Of a stretch of DNA of 64,000 bases, positions 44,366-54,310 are shown piece after piece. Within the stretch, counting starts at the first letter, position 1. Each line of letters starts with the position of its first letter. The notes beneath the pieces are model-generated. The model was not told where the DNA came from, ran no database searches, and was given only the letters and a program-made list of their open reading frames with translations. This DNA is from Calothrix sp. PCC 7716. Lineage in GTDB: Bacteria; Cyanobacteriota; Cyanobacteriia; Cyanobacteriales; Nostocaceae. Location of the stretch: NCBI RefSeq assembly GCF_019977735.1, contig NZ_AP025018.1, forward strand, positions 4,278,001-4,342,000. The letters are read 5' to 3'. The position numbers were made by a program, and so were the translations under genes.

Positions 44366-45439
44366 ATGAATAAGGCTAAAACTTCATTAAAAGATACACA
44401 AGAAGCGTTAGAAACCGCTAAATATTCTTACGAAGAAAATCTCCGCAAGTTACAAAGCATTGAGCAACAAGCACATGCTGCTCAAGCATCCGGAGATGAT
44501 GCAGGTGCAAAAAAACTGATGATGCAGGCAATTCAAGTTGAGGAACATCTTTCAGTATTGGATGCTGATATCAAATATTTAGAGAGTCTTCTGAACGAGA
44601 AACCAAAGCCAAAAAATTTCAATATCATCTTACTGTCGTTAATTCCACTCGCCTTGATATTATTCCTTGGCTTAGGCTATTGGTGGCATCTTACACAAAA
44701 GGCGCCGACTACTACAAGTTGTTTACCATCTGGCACCAAACTGCGAATTAATGGTTCCACCAGTATGGTAGGAATAAATCAAAAACTCAAAGGACTAATT
44801 GAGTCAAAGTGTCCTGGTTCGGTAATTGAAACTGCATCGAATGGTACAGATATAGGAATTCAGCAAGTTACCGCAGGTCAAGTGGATATAGCTGCTGTCT
44901 CACGACCGTTAAACGCACAAGAACAAGCAAATGGGCTAGTTCCCACTTTTGTCAAGCGTGATGCAATCGCGGTTGTGGTTGGTAAACAAAATCCATTTCA
45001 GCAAGGATTAACAACTGCCCAAGTCGCGGACATCTTTAAAGGTAATATTACCAATTGGTCGGCAGTTGGTGGTAATAATAGCACCATCCAAGTTATAAAC
45101 CGAGCATCTGTTAGTGGTACGCATCACGCATTCGCTGAATTAGTTCTCAAAAATGCCGAATTTGGTACCACACCTAATATAACTACATATCCAACCGACG
45201 AAACAACTCCTATCCTCAAAAAACTCCAAACCGATGGTATTAGCTATGGTAGCTACAGTCAAGTAAATCAAAAGAGTGTACGAGTAGTCCCCATCAATGG
45301 TTTAATGCCAGACTCTCAGCAATATCCACTGCGGCGCCAGCTATTCTATATATATAGAGACCCAATGAGTCCTGCTGTAAAAACCTTCATGGGTTTTCTC
45401 AAATCACCCGAAGTTCAAAAAATCATCGACGAAAACTAG
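44366..45439 (+). CDS. Membrane-anchored PstS-like substrate-binding protein
   Basis: A 357-residue protein. The N-terminal ~80 residues are a cytosolic coiled coil, then one membrane helix (IILLSLIPLALILFLGLGYWW), then a periplasmic phosphate-binding-type domain (LRINGSTSMVGI, AAVSRPLNAQEQ, GLTTAQVADIFKGNITNW, SGTHHAF). Such domains bind phosphate or similar anions. Unlike ABC-linked PstS it lacks a lipobox and carries a cytosolic coil, so it looks like a sensor subunit for the neighbouring kinase; that coupling is inference. Confidence 0.85.
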   Translation: MNKAKTSLKDTQEALETAKYSYEENLRKLQSIEQQAHAAQASGDDAGAKKLMMQAIQVEEHLSVLDADIKYLESLLNEKPKPKNFNIILLSLIPLALILFLGLGYWWHLTQKAPTTTSCLPSGTKLRINGSTSMVGINQKLKGLIESKCPGSVIETASNGTDIGIQQVTAGQVDIAAVSRPLNAQEQANGLVPTFVKRDAIAVVVGKQNPFQQGLTTAQVADIFKGNITNWSAVGGNNSTIQVINRASVSGTHHAFAELVLKNAEFGTTPNITTYPTDETTPILKKLQTDGISYGSYSQVNQKSVRVVPINGLMPDSQQYPLRRQLFYIYRDPMSPAVKTFMGFLKSPEVQKIIDEN

Positions 45440-45475
45440 AAACCGGGTTTCTTTGCATAGAAACTGGGTTTCTTT
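45440..45475. repeat. Double GAAACCGGGTTTC repeat
   Basis: GAAACCGGGTTTCTT and GAAACTGGGTTTCTT in tandem right at the PstS-like stop codon; relatives at 8078, 37691 and 47724. Terminator-like. Confidence 0.75.
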
Positions 45476-45513
45476 GATATGCTGAAATGCAGTTTGAGTT
45501 AAAGTAAGCCGCT

Positions 45514-46149
45514 GTGAGCAGAATTCGCGAACCAATTGCTAGCCTCCTTCTTTATCATGCCTTCAAATGGTCGGTTGTGGCGCCTATGTTTCACGTATAC
45601 TTCCGGGGACTAATTCATGGCATTGAAAATGTGCCACAAGAAGGTCCCCTGGTAGTAGTTAGTAACCACGCAAGCAATTATGACCCTCCAATTGTGTCGA
45701 ATTGTGTTCGCCGTCCTGTAGCATATATGGCAAAGAAAGAGTTATTTGATATACCTTTTTTACGCAAAGCCATTCAGCTATACGGCGCCTATCCCGTCAG
45801 TCGTGGCAGCGCTGACACCAAAGCCATTCGTGCTGCATTGGAATACTTAGAAAACGGTTGGGCTGTTGGCGTATTTTTACAAGGTACACGTACCGAAACT
45901 GGTAAAATAACTGACCCCAAACGTGGCGCCGCACTACTCGCAGCCAAAGGTAATGCTCCCATACTACCTGTATGCTTATGGGGTACACAAGAAATTGAGA
46001 AAAAAGGCGCCATCCCTCGTCCAGCAGGTGTAACAGTACGAATAGGTCAATTAATAGAGGCGCCGACCTCTGGTAGTAAAGAAGAACTAGAAGAAATTAC
46101 AAAAAAATGCGCCGACGCAATTAATGCGCTACATAATTTAGGAAGATAG
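45514..46149 (+). CDS. PlsC-type 1-acylglycerol-3-phosphate acyltransferase
   Basis: A 211-residue acyltransferase: VSNHASNYDPPIV contains the HX4D catalytic motif, VFLQGTRTETG the block III GTR motif (Gln in place of the usual Glu), and ILPVCLWGTQ block IV. It should transfer an acyl chain to lysophosphatidic acid or a related lipid at the membrane surface. The start is GTG. The Gln replacement may alter phosphate binding but occurs in homologues. No operon partner. Confidence 0.88.
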   Translation: MSRIREPIASLLLYHAFKWSVVAPMFHVYFRGLIHGIENVPQEGPLVVVSNHASNYDPPIVSNCVRRPVAYMAKKELFDIPFLRKAIQLYGAYPVSRGSADTKAIRAALEYLENGWAVGVFLQGTRTETGKITDPKRGAALLAAKGNAPILPVCLWGTQEIEKKGAIPRPAGVTVRIGQLIEAPTSGSKEELEEITKKCADAINALHNLGR

Positions 46150-46162
46150 TAGCCCACTAGAT

Positions 46163-46188
46163 AGTATGGTGGGCATTGCCCACCCTAC
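46163..46188. repeat. GGTGGGCATTGCCCACC palindrome
   Basis: AGTATGGTGGGCATTGCCCACC, then CTAC, 13 bp after the plsC stop. Same family as 37863-37887, 60992-61019 and the copy split by the MITE at 35241-35456. Probable terminator. Confidence 0.75.
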
Positions 46189-46292
46189 ATTACTCCTATA
46201 GATAAATTCAAATACGCTCAAAGGAAGTACTCACGCACCCTTTAATTCTGCTAAGTTAGCTTCAAATTAAAAAAAAGCGATTAATACTTAGT

Positions 46293-47333
46293 ATGACAGG
46301 GTTAGAAGCTAAAAATATATGGTCGCGACTTAGCAGTTCATCGTTAGTTCGCTTTCTGCTATTTGTTGCATGTGGGTGGGCAAGTGTTCAACTACTAGCT
46401 TATTTTGAATCGATAATTGTCATTTTTGCATTTGCCGCGATTATTGCTTTTTTACTTAGCTACCCAGTCAAATGGTTAACACGTTACATACCGCATAGTG
46501 TTGCGACAATATTAATTTTCTTAGTTAGCATGACTGTTATTGTAGGAGTAACTGTTACAGTTGGTTTGACGATTTTATCGCAAGGACAGCAGTTAATTGA
46601 CAGCGTTACTCGGTTTTTAGATTCATTAGTACCCCTATCAAATAAGGTAGAAGAGTTTTTCCTTAGTCGTAACATCCAAATTGACTTGTCTGTTTTTGAG
46701 GCGCAGTTACGAAATCAAGCATTATCATGGTTAGCCACAAGTTTAACTATATTTCAAGGTTTTATCACAAATTTTGTTACATTTATTTTTATTGCAGTTG
46801 TTGCTTTTTTCATGCTACTTGATGGCGGTAAATTATGGGAGCTTATAATGAAAGCTGCACCCAAGCAACGAAGAACACATATCACAAAAATAGTTAGAAA
46901 AAACTTTTTAGGTTTTTTTCGTGGTCAGCTAATACTTACTCTGTTTTTAACTCTAAGTACGTTTATAGTATTTACTGTGCTTCAAGTTCCTTTTGCTTTA
47001 ATATTATCTGTAATGGTTGGAGTTTTAGATATAATTCCAGGTATAGGAGCAACTTTAGCGGTTGCTTTGGTAACTTTAATTGTGCTATCTCAAAGTGTTT
47101 GGTTAGCATTACAAGTATTAGTCGCCTGTATTATTCTACAACAAATTCAAGATAATTTTATCTCTCCAAGGGTGATGCAAGGAGCATTAAATTTAAACCC
47201 TGTTGTCGTATTTTTTGCCTTATTAGTAGGTGCCAGAGTCGCAGGTTTATTAGGAATTTTTATCTCTATTCCCATTGCTGGTGTCATTGTCTCTCTATTT
47301 GAAATTGATGAAATGAAAGCAGAAGTTGAATAA
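46293..47333 (+). CDS. AI-2E family transporter (PerM/YdiK-like)
   Basis: A 346-residue polytopic protein: two helix pairs at the N-terminus (VRFLLFVACGWASVQLLAYF, VIFAFAAIIAFLLSYPVKWL), a cytosolic segment (~90-150), then LDIIPGIGATLAVAL, the family hallmark, and QIQDNFISPRVMQGALNLNPVVVFFALL near the C-terminus. These proteins export AI-2-like signals or act as ion antiporters; substrate here unknown. No neighbour suggests a role. A degenerate TGTAGAG repeat follows the stop. Confidence 0.88.
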   Translation: MTGLEAKNIWSRLSSSSLVRFLLFVACGWASVQLLAYFESIIVIFAFAAIIAFLLSYPVKWLTRYIPHSVATILIFLVSMTVIVGVTVTVGLTILSQGQQLIDSVTRFLDSLVPLSNKVEEFFLSRNIQIDLSVFEAQLRNQALSWLATSLTIFQGFITNFVTFIFIAVVAFFMLLDGGKLWELIMKAAPKQRRTHITKIVRKNFLGFFRGQLILTLFLTLSTFIVFTVLQVPFALILSVMVGVLDIIPGIGATLAVALVTLIVLSQSVWLALQVLVACIILQQIQDNFISPRVMQGALNLNPVVVFFALLVGARVAGLLGIFISIPIAGVIVSLFEIDEMKAEVE

Positions 47334-47426
47334 ATGTAGAGATGTGATAATATTCCGTCTGCCATACATTGTGAAAATAAGGTAAAATGAAAAATTAGTA
47401 ATTAGTTAAGAATTATAAACAGTAGG

Positions 47427-47714
47427 ATGTCAAATATTAGAACAGAGTTAATTGAAAACCTGGATGAGGCAGAATGGGATTGGCTAGTTCCTCATGCACA
47501 ACGAGATGCAATTATTTTGGTGTCATCACATCTTGACCTTCTCGACGTTGGGGTTGCCATTGCATCTGATAGTACCAACGAAGTCCAAGTTTGGATAGAC
47601 GAAGCTTTAATTACTAAACCCTCACCTCAACAACTCGGCACCTGGAATACTGACCGCACTAAACGGTTTGATACTTTAATCGTACAACCTTATGTGCTGG
47701 TTAAAGAGAAATAA
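47427..47714 (+). CDS. DUF2288 family protein
   Basis: A 95-residue protein matching DUF2288: LDEAEWDWLVPHAQRDAIILVSSHLDLLDVGVAIASD, then VQVWIDEALITKPSPQQLGTWN and a C-terminal FDTLIVQPYVLV. Cytosolic, no known function. Full family length, with AGGATG at the start codon. Convergent with the YdcF gene. Confidence 0.85.
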   Translation: MSNIRTELIENLDEAEWDWLVPHAQRDAIILVSSHLDLLDVGVAIASDSTNEVQVWIDEALITKPSPQQLGTWNTDRTKRFDTLIVQPYVLVKEK

Positions 47715-47723
47715 ATTATCAAC

Positions 47724-47790
47724 GAGAAACCTGGTTTCTACGCCAAATCGTCATTTTTATTACATGTTATCAACGAGAAACCAGGTTTCT
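47724..47790. repeat. ~67-bp GAAACCTGGTTTC element
   Basis: GAAACCTGGTTTC, then ACGCCAAATCGTCATTTTTA, then CATGTTATCAACGAGAAACC and the closing AGGTTTC. It is the reverse complement of the element at 8078-8160, apart from a short deletion. Lies between convergent genes. Confidence 0.8.
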
Positions 47791-47792
47791 AA

Positions 47793-48392
47793 TTACTTTA
47801 ACTGTTCCCCTTTCGCTCCTGTGTAACCTGTGGTTAACCATAATATAGAGCGAACTCCATCGCGGACACTTTTTTGTATTGGTTCTGGGGGAACGTCAGA
47901 AGGTATAGACACTGCTTTAAAGCCAATTCCTCTACTACCCAATACAATTTCGCCGACAACCGACGCGCGTCGCATATGGTAATCTGAAGTTACCAAATAT
48001 ACTTTTCTAATCTTGCGTGCTTCGAGTTCATCGACAAGTGTAGTAAAGTTTGTTACAGTGTCTACAGCATCGTAATCTAAGTGTAGGCGCCTTAAATCTA
48101 CTCCTTGCTTTGAAAATACTTTCTTTGTTGGCGCCTTTGGACTGCCACCAGATATCCAAATTGGTATACTAGGATGCTTTTTGGCAAACTGAGCAGTAAA
48201 TTTTTCTCGTTCTAGGCTTTTAGTAGAGCCACCTAGAACTAAAATTGCTTCTGGTTGTATAAAAGTATTTTGCACTTCCCTGTAACCCAACAGCAACATT
48301 AGCGGTAGGGCAAGAATTGTAAACCGAGGAACACCTTTAAACACTAGCTTATTCAAGGTTCTATAACGTCTTGTTGTTTCTGCTGATGTCAC
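47793..48392 (-). CDS. YdcF/ElyC-family DUF218 membrane protein
   Basis: A 199-residue protein with one N-terminal hydrophobic segment (FTILALPLMLLLGYREV) and a DUF218 domain: AILVLGGSTKSLEREKFTAQFAKKHP, IWISGGSPKAPTKKVF, DYDAVDTVTNFTTLVDEL, and VYLVTSDYHMRRASVVG. The family is linked to envelope polysaccharide and peptidoglycan maintenance. The start is GTG. It would be anchored in the inner membrane with the domain in the periplasm. No further partner nearby. Confidence 0.85.
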   Translation of the reverse strand: MTSAETTRRYRTLNKLVFKGVPRFTILALPLMLLLGYREVQNTFIQPEAILVLGGSTKSLEREKFTAQFAKKHPSIPIWISGGSPKAPTKKVFSKQGVDLRRLHLDYDAVDTVTNFTTLVDELEARKIRKVYLVTSDYHMRRASVVGEIVLGSRGIGFKAVSIPSDVPPEPIQKSVRDGVRSILWLTTGYTGAKGEQLK

Positions 48393-48421
48393 AATTTTCT
48401 TTCAATAATATTAATACGTAG

Positions 48422-48450
48422 CTTGGGTTACGGCTTTGCACAACCCAACA
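48422..48450. repeat. TTGGGTT...AACCCAA repeat
   Basis: CTTGGGTTACGGCTTTGCACAACCCAAC; relative at 11587-11622. Upstream of ydcF-like gene, downstream of the tRNA. Confidence 0.6.
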
Positions 48451-48588
48451 AAACCAAAGCATATTATGCAGTTAGAGCAATTTAATATAAAAAATATAAT
48501 CCTATAACCCGATGCACTCTGAATTGTATCCGCAACACGCGAAAATGCAAAGATTTGTATAATACTTTATTTTGTTTTATTCATTAAG

Positions 48589-48899
48589 CAGGACTGGCCA
48601 GCCTCGAACTGGCGACCTAGCGCTTCAGATTTGTGTGAGTTTCCCCACTCTCCGGACTATATCTTCACCATAGGTATTTAATAAAAACCTTTAGGTGGTG
48701 GCTGTTTAGTCTCTAGACCTTCCTATGTATACACAGATGAATCTGTGTATTACGAACAGGCTTGGCTTGGTATTACCATGAAGTACTACATCGCACTTTT
48801 TAGGCTTCACCGAGTTTAACCACATTCACGCACAAAGTTTCCTTTGTGGTGCCCGATTATTCAGGAGGCGCTCGCTCTATCCATCTGAGCTACAGCCCC
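48589..48899 (-). tRNA. trnR-CCU: tRNA-Arg(CCU) gene containing a group I intron
   Basis: The minus strand reads GGGGCTG (acceptor), TA, D-arm GCTC...GAGC, anticodon stem AGCGC and loop bases CTCCT (exon 1, 48863-48899). Exon 2 (48589-48625) begins AA-GCGCT, then the variable region, T-arm GCCAG-TTCGAGG-CTGGC and acceptor CAGTCCT plus discriminator G. Joined, the loop is CTCCTAA with anticodon CCT. All stems pair (two GU in the acceptor). No CCA is encoded. The intron lies between positions 36 and 37, the site known for cyanobacterial tRNA-Arg(CCU) introns. Confidence 0.93.
48626..48862 (-). ncRNA. Group I self-splicing intron in tRNA-Arg(CCU)
   Basis: A 237-nt intron without ORF. Exon 1 ends in U and the intron ends in G, as required. 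Core elements are visible on the minus strand: a P7 5' strand with GTCTAGAGACTAAACA and a 3' partner with AAGATATAGTCC. A stable CACAGATTCATCTGTG hairpin fits a peripheral helix. It should self-splice from the precursor tRNA with guanosine. Confidence 0.9.
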
Positions 48900-48927
48900 A
48901 AAAGAGTTGTTACACAGATTATAGCAG

Positions 48928-50064
<1,137 letters not shown>

Positions 50065-50166
50065 TTACTTAAATGGGGTATTTACTCCAGAGTAACTGAC
50101 AACAAACTCTGAACGCTCCCTACCTTGGGATGTTTTTTTTACCAGCAACAGACTTGCTATGCCATC

Positions 50167-52596
50167 ATGACTAAACGCAACACTATTGATTTTCTCGAAT
50201 ATCTGTTGTTGGGACTCTGTATATGGGGTGCGTTCGCAGCGTTCATCAGTCAAGAGTATTCTTACGCCATTTTTCCTTTGACCCTCGCCATTGCATTAAA
50301 TGTAGCCAATCAACAGCGTCTGCGCTTCTTACAACGTTCCTGTGAAAATTCAATCGGACAATTAGGACAACCCAACCCTCAATTAAGCTTAACGCAACAG
50401 CAAGTTGAGCAACTGCGTAACCAAGAGAAACAAGATATAGAAGCAATCAACATACGTTTAAAACAACTCGAATCGTTCCGTATTGAAATCTCTAAAACTC
50501 AGCAAACCCAGCAGAACACCGTGAATGCTATCAACCTGCGCTTGGCTCAAATTGACAATATTGCCCAGCAGTTAAACGCTACACAACGACTATTAGAGGA
50601 AATGCGCTCCTCACAGCAGCAGAATATTGATTCTATAAATCAGAGATTAACGCAACTCGATGCTTTAACCAAACAAGCAAATCCAAATGCGCTTAATCAA
50701 CGTTTGACTCAAATCGATAATATTGCCCAGCAATTAAATGCCACACAGCAGTATCTTGAACAGTTACGACAAAACCAGGTACAAAACGTCAATATTATTA
50801 ATCAGCGCTTAACTCAAATCGATGGTTTTACACAACAGCTAAATTCAACAAAGCAACAGGTTGAGCAGTTACATAACCAGCAAATAAACATTCAAGAAAT
50901 CAATCAGCGTTTTGCTCAGGTAGATAATGTGACACAACAAGTAGTGAATACGCAAAAGCAACTAGAGGAGATGCAAAAAAGTCAACAGCAAAACGTGCAA
51001 GCGATAAATCAAAGATTAGCTCAAATCGACTCACTAACTCGACAAATCAATACAAACTCAAATAAACAAGCAGAGCAATACCAAACAAATCAGCAACTCA
51101 ACATTACTGCATTAGTGAGTGGATTTAACCAACAACTAAGCGCAACACAACAGCAAATTGAAGAATTACAAAAAACCCAGCAGCAAAATACAGAAAATAT
51201 TAATCAAAAATTATCAGCCCTAGATATATTTACTACAGAATTAAGTTCTACATTAGCCAAACAAATCGAGCAGTTACAAACGAATCAACAAGTTAATGTC
51301 AATGCAATTAATCAGCGATTAGCACAAATAGATAATATCGCGCAAAACTTCAATTGGATTCGCACTTCAATTCAAGAACTACAGCAAACTCAGCAGCAAG
51401 CGAATCAAAAAACGCAAGAAGACATCTCGCAAATAAAATCTCAAATCGCGCGACTATCAGGTAGACTAGAGCCAGAAAATACAACCACTAAACCTTCCGT
51501 AGCTCAACAAGAAGCAAAAGCTAATGTAGCACCAACACCACCTCAACCAACACCACCTCAACCAACACCACCTCAACCAACTACCACAAATCAACCTGTA
51601 ATCTCAAATCAATCTGTATCTCCCCAACAAGTTACCACTTATCAACTTCCTACAACTCTCAAACAACATTCTGACTTAATATTATCAATAGCATTTAGTC
51701 CAGATGGAACATTACTAGCTAGCGGTAGTTGTGACGAAACAATAAATATTTGGAATTTAGTTAACCAAAAATACAATACAATTTCCGGACATAAACAAAC
51801 ATCATCTTCTGGTGGAGTAAACTCAGTTGTATTTAGTCCCAATGGTCAAATATTAGCTAGTGGTAGCGACGATGCAACAGTTAGATTATGGAATGTGCAA
51901 ACCGGAGAAGCAATTAACACATTTAACGGACATGACGACCGAGTATACTGCGTTGCATTTAGTCCAGACGGTCGCATTATTGCCAGTGGTAGTAAAGACC
52001 AAACCGTTAAACTATGGACTATAGACGGTAGAGAAATAGATGTCCTCAAAGCTCATTCCGATGATGTCTTATGTTTAGCCTTTAGCCCAAACGGTAAAAT
52101 ATTAGCCAGCGGCGCCGGAGGGTATGATAACACAATTAAGATTTGGCACCTTGAACAACATAAATTCTTGACTATTGCAAAACATACCGATGACATCAGC
52201 GCACTTGCCAGTAGTCCAGATGGTAAAATCTTAGCAAGTGGCAGCTGGGATAAAACAATTAGATTATGGAACTTAGAAAACGGTAGAGAAATAAATACCT
52301 TCACAGGTCATGAAGACCGTGTTTATACTGTAGCCTTCAGCCCCAACGGTCGAGTTTTAGCAAGCGGCAGTCGTGACAAAACAGTAAGACTTTGGCAAGT
52401 TGATACAGGAACCTTACTAAAAACCTACACAGGACACGAAGACCGGGTATTTAGCGTCGCATTTAGTCCCGACGGTAAAATTCTTGCCACAGGTAGCGCA
52501 GACCGCACAATTATGCTGTTACCCGTTGGCGATATAGTCGGAAATGGCGCCGGTAGAACAAGTCAAATACCAAGACGAGGCAAAGCAAACGACTAA
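50167..52596 (+). CDS. Membrane-anchored coiled-coil WD40 repeat protein
   Basis: About 809 residues from the ATG at 50167. Two hydrophobic helices (LEYLLLGLCIWGAFAAFI, YAIFPLTLAIALNVA) anchor it. About 400 residues of Gln-rich coiled coil follow, with recurring units like INQRLTQIDNIAQQLNATQQ, then a Pro/Thr/Gln linker of PPQPT repeats. The last ~290 residues form seven WD40 blades (VFSPNGQILASGSDDATVRLWN type), enough for one propeller. Such proteins scaffold complexes at the membrane; the client is unknown. Confidence 0.88.
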   Translation: MTKRNTIDFLEYLLLGLCIWGAFAAFISQEYSYAIFPLTLAIALNVANQQRLRFLQRSCENSIGQLGQPNPQLSLTQQQVEQLRNQEKQDIEAINIRLKQLESFRIEISKTQQTQQNTVNAINLRLAQIDNIAQQLNATQRLLEEMRSSQQQNIDSINQRLTQLDALTKQANPNALNQRLTQIDNIAQQLNATQQYLEQLRQNQVQNVNIINQRLTQIDGFTQQLNSTKQQVEQLHNQQINIQEINQRFAQVDNVTQQVVNTQKQLEEMQKSQQQNVQAINQRLAQIDSLTRQINTNSNKQAEQYQTNQQLNITALVSGFNQQLSATQQQIEELQKTQQQNTENINQKLSALDIFTTELSSTLAKQIEQLQTNQQVNVNAINQRLAQIDNIAQNFNWIRTSIQELQQTQQQANQKTQEDISQIKSQIARLSGRLEPENTTTKPSVAQQEAKANVAPTPPQPTPPQPTPPQPTTTNQPVISNQSVSPQQVTTYQLPTTLKQHSDLILSIAFSPDGTLLASGSCDETINIWNLVNQKYNTISGHKQTSSSGGVNSVVFSPNGQILASGSDDATVRLWNVQTGEAINTFNGHDDRVYCVAFSPDGRIIASGSKDQTVKLWTIDGREIDVLKAHSDDVLCLAFSPNGKILASGAGGYDNTIKIWHLEQHKFLTIAKHTDDISALASSPDGKILASGSWDKTIRLWNLENGREINTFTGHEDRVYTVAFSPNGRVLASGSRDKTVRLWQVDTGTLLKTYTGHEDRVFSVAFSPDGKILATGSADRTIMLLPVGDIVGNGAGRTSQIPRRGKAND

Positions 52597-52657
52597 TTTG
52601 TTACAATATGTATGTAGCATCTAACTACATTACTGCCTGTGAGCTACTTTGACACTC

Positions 52658-54007
52658 TCAGCCGCTTTGGGTCTGAGATTCTGCGGACAGAGTAGCCTGT
52701 AACAGAGGCTCCTTACGCGGAACATGCCACAATCTCACTCTCGCTGCGGATGTCAATGTCCGCCTACCCAGTCTGCTTAAGTCAATGCTTAAGTTACTGG
52801 CTACTTTTCTTAAAATATTTGCACTGCCGTTTAAATCGGCATTGACAATTGAGTTATCAGCAGATTGGTACAAGCCACGTTCAACACGCTTACCCGATGC
52901 TTTCCACCCTTCTGGTTTGTTACCAAAAACGGGCAGGGAGTCTCCATCTAAATAGCTTGCTTTTGACGTGTAAGATTCTTCAGTTACCTGAAATCTAATA
53001 CCATGCTTTTCACAAAATTGTTTTAATCGGTCTTTGAGCTTTCCTAATGGCATCTGAACAAATTTCTGATTTTGAACTCGTCCAATATTGGCGTTAGCTT
53101 TAAAACCTTCATTCCAACCAATTACTAATGTTCCAATGCCAAATTTTAAGCAGTGGTCAATAATTAGCTTTGCCGCTTTATTAATCCCATCACGCATTTG
53201 GTGATTGCGTTTACGGGTAACGCGGTCTAGCCAACTATCCCAGTATGCTTCTGGTTTGCCTTCTTTGCGTGTAGCTACTTTTTTGTTCCATAACTGATTC
53301 ATTGCCTTTAATGCACGGGCATCAATCAGTAAAGAATTTCCTAAAGTATCAACACAAGCCGCTAAATTATCAGCAGTACCTAAGTCAATAGACAAAGCTT
53401 GATTAATATCTAATTCATGCTTTTGTGCTGTAACTTCGTAAGACATTTCAAGGTAATAAGCACCATTTTTCGGCAGAATGGTAAACTCTTTAACCTTTAA
53501 ATAGTCAATGTTCGTTGGCATGGGAAGAAAAAACTCAGATATCCCAAACCATCTTCTAATGGTTAAACCTAGAGAAAATCTAAGCTTGTCATCAACTAAA
53601 GTTGGTCTTTGTCCTCCTGAATTTGGGTAAGCCACTTTATATAATTTAGAACCCGTTAAATAGTCTGGTACTTGTGGCTTAAAATGCAATTGACCTTGAA
53701 AGTACAAAATTCTTAACTCTTTAAAAGATTTGAATGCTTCTGTTACTGACATTAGCGTCTGCTGCATCGGCGTTGATGGCAGAGACTGAGCTACTAATGT
53801 TTTAGCAACAGTCGGCTCAAAAGCTATATCGTATTTACCTGTTAATACTTTGCCTGTCTTAAAAAATGTCTGACGTGCAAAGTAAACCGCATTGTTATAC
53901 AGCTTACCCGACTGTTCGCACAAATACCTTAATATTGCTTGTGTTTCAATATCTGGCTTTAACAGAACTTGCTGCACTCCCATTGATTTTTTTTCTTTCT
54001 TTGCCAT
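52658..54007 (-). CDS. tnpB: TnpB family RNA-guided nuclease
   Basis: A 449-residue TnpB of the IS200/IS605-IS1341 group. N-terminal YLCEQSGKLYNNAVYFARQTFF is the wedge/REC start. RuvC-I is ALSIDLGTADNLAAC; the later VTEESYTSKAS supplies a Glu, and the third motif is NADLNGSANILRK with its Asp. The zinc-ribbon Cys residues are missing and the usual RuvC-II Glu position (GTLVIGWNEGFK) is not canonical, so the active site may be rearranged, as described for some TnpB clades. No TnpA is near. The 5' leader and divergent small gene resemble those of the TnpB-related locus at 26460. Confidence 0.9.
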   Translation of the reverse strand: MAKKEKKSMGVQQVLLKPDIETQAILRYLCEQSGKLYNNAVYFARQTFFKTGKVLTGKYDIAFEPTVAKTLVAQSLPSTPMQQTLMSVTEAFKSFKELRILYFQGQLHFKPQVPDYLTGSKLYKVAYPNSGGQRPTLVDDKLRFSLGLTIRRWFGISEFFLPMPTNIDYLKVKEFTILPKNGAYYLEMSYEVTAQKHELDINQALSIDLGTADNLAACVDTLGNSLLIDARALKAMNQLWNKKVATRKEGKPEAYWDSWLDRVTRKRNHQMRDGINKAAKLIIDHCLKFGIGTLVIGWNEGFKANANIGRVQNQKFVQMPLGKLKDRLKQFCEKHGIRFQVTEESYTSKASYLDGDSLPVFGNKPEGWKASGKRVERGLYQSADNSIVNADLNGSANILRKVASNLSIDLSRLGRRTLTSAARVRLWHVPRKEPLLQATLSAESQTQSG

Positions 54008-54028
54008 TGCTCGACCTCAATGTTATAT

Positions 54029-54044
54029 TATTAGTATACTAATA
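54029..54044. promoter_or_regulatory. 16-bp perfect palindrome between tnpB and small gene
   Basis: TATTAGTATACTAATA, midway in the 53-bp gap between the divergent starts (54007 and 54061). Same position and AT-rich style as the 29-bp palindrome at the first TnpB locus. Likely operator. Confidence 0.65.
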
Positions 54045-54060
54045 TATATACAGAATTGCA

Positions 54061-54243
54061 ATGGTATTCAAGAAAAAACACAAATTAGGTTTTACAAGTA
54101 GTCAACCGTTTGATAAAGACCCCGTATGCTTTAAAGTGTTGCCAGGAGTCAAAGATAAATTAAAAGTCATTCCTAATTGGCAGGAGCGATTAAGAGCGGC
54201 AGTCGATAAACTAATAGAAGAAGCAAAGATTCAAGGCGACTAA
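54061..54243 (+). CDS. Small tnpB-associated protein, ribbon-helix-helix-like (60 aa)
   Basis: A 60-residue protein: very basic start (MVFKKKHKLGFTS), a strand-like PVCFKVLPG, and two helical parts VKDKLKVIP and NWQERLRAAVDKLIEEA. The layout fits a ribbon-helix-helix DNA-binding dimer, though sequence support is weaker than for the first locus. It is divergent from tnpB across a perfect palindrome, so autoregulation and control of tnpB are plausible. Immediately after its stop lie two hairpins. Confidence 0.65.
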   Translation: MVFKKKHKLGFTSSQPFDKDPVCFKVLPGVKDKLKVIPNWQERLRAAVDKLIEEAKIQGD

Positions 54244-54287
54244 AGTCGCTTGCGTCGCTTCCCTAGGATGGGCTAAAGCCCTCTGAG
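54236..54287 (+). terminator. Tandem hairpins after the small gene
   Basis: GGCGACTAAAGTCGC and GGGCTAAAGCCC follow one another right at the stop of the 60-residue gene. They could be a terminator or the left-end hairpins of an IS605-type element. Confidence 0.55.
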
Positions 54288-54310
54288 TTTCCCGCATACC
54301 AGGTAATATT

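Noticed and set aside
44366-45439. Ordinary phosphate ABC transporter PstS
   Set aside because: No lipobox, no pstC/pstA/pstB neighbours, and a cytosolic coiled coil plus membrane helix precede the binding domain.
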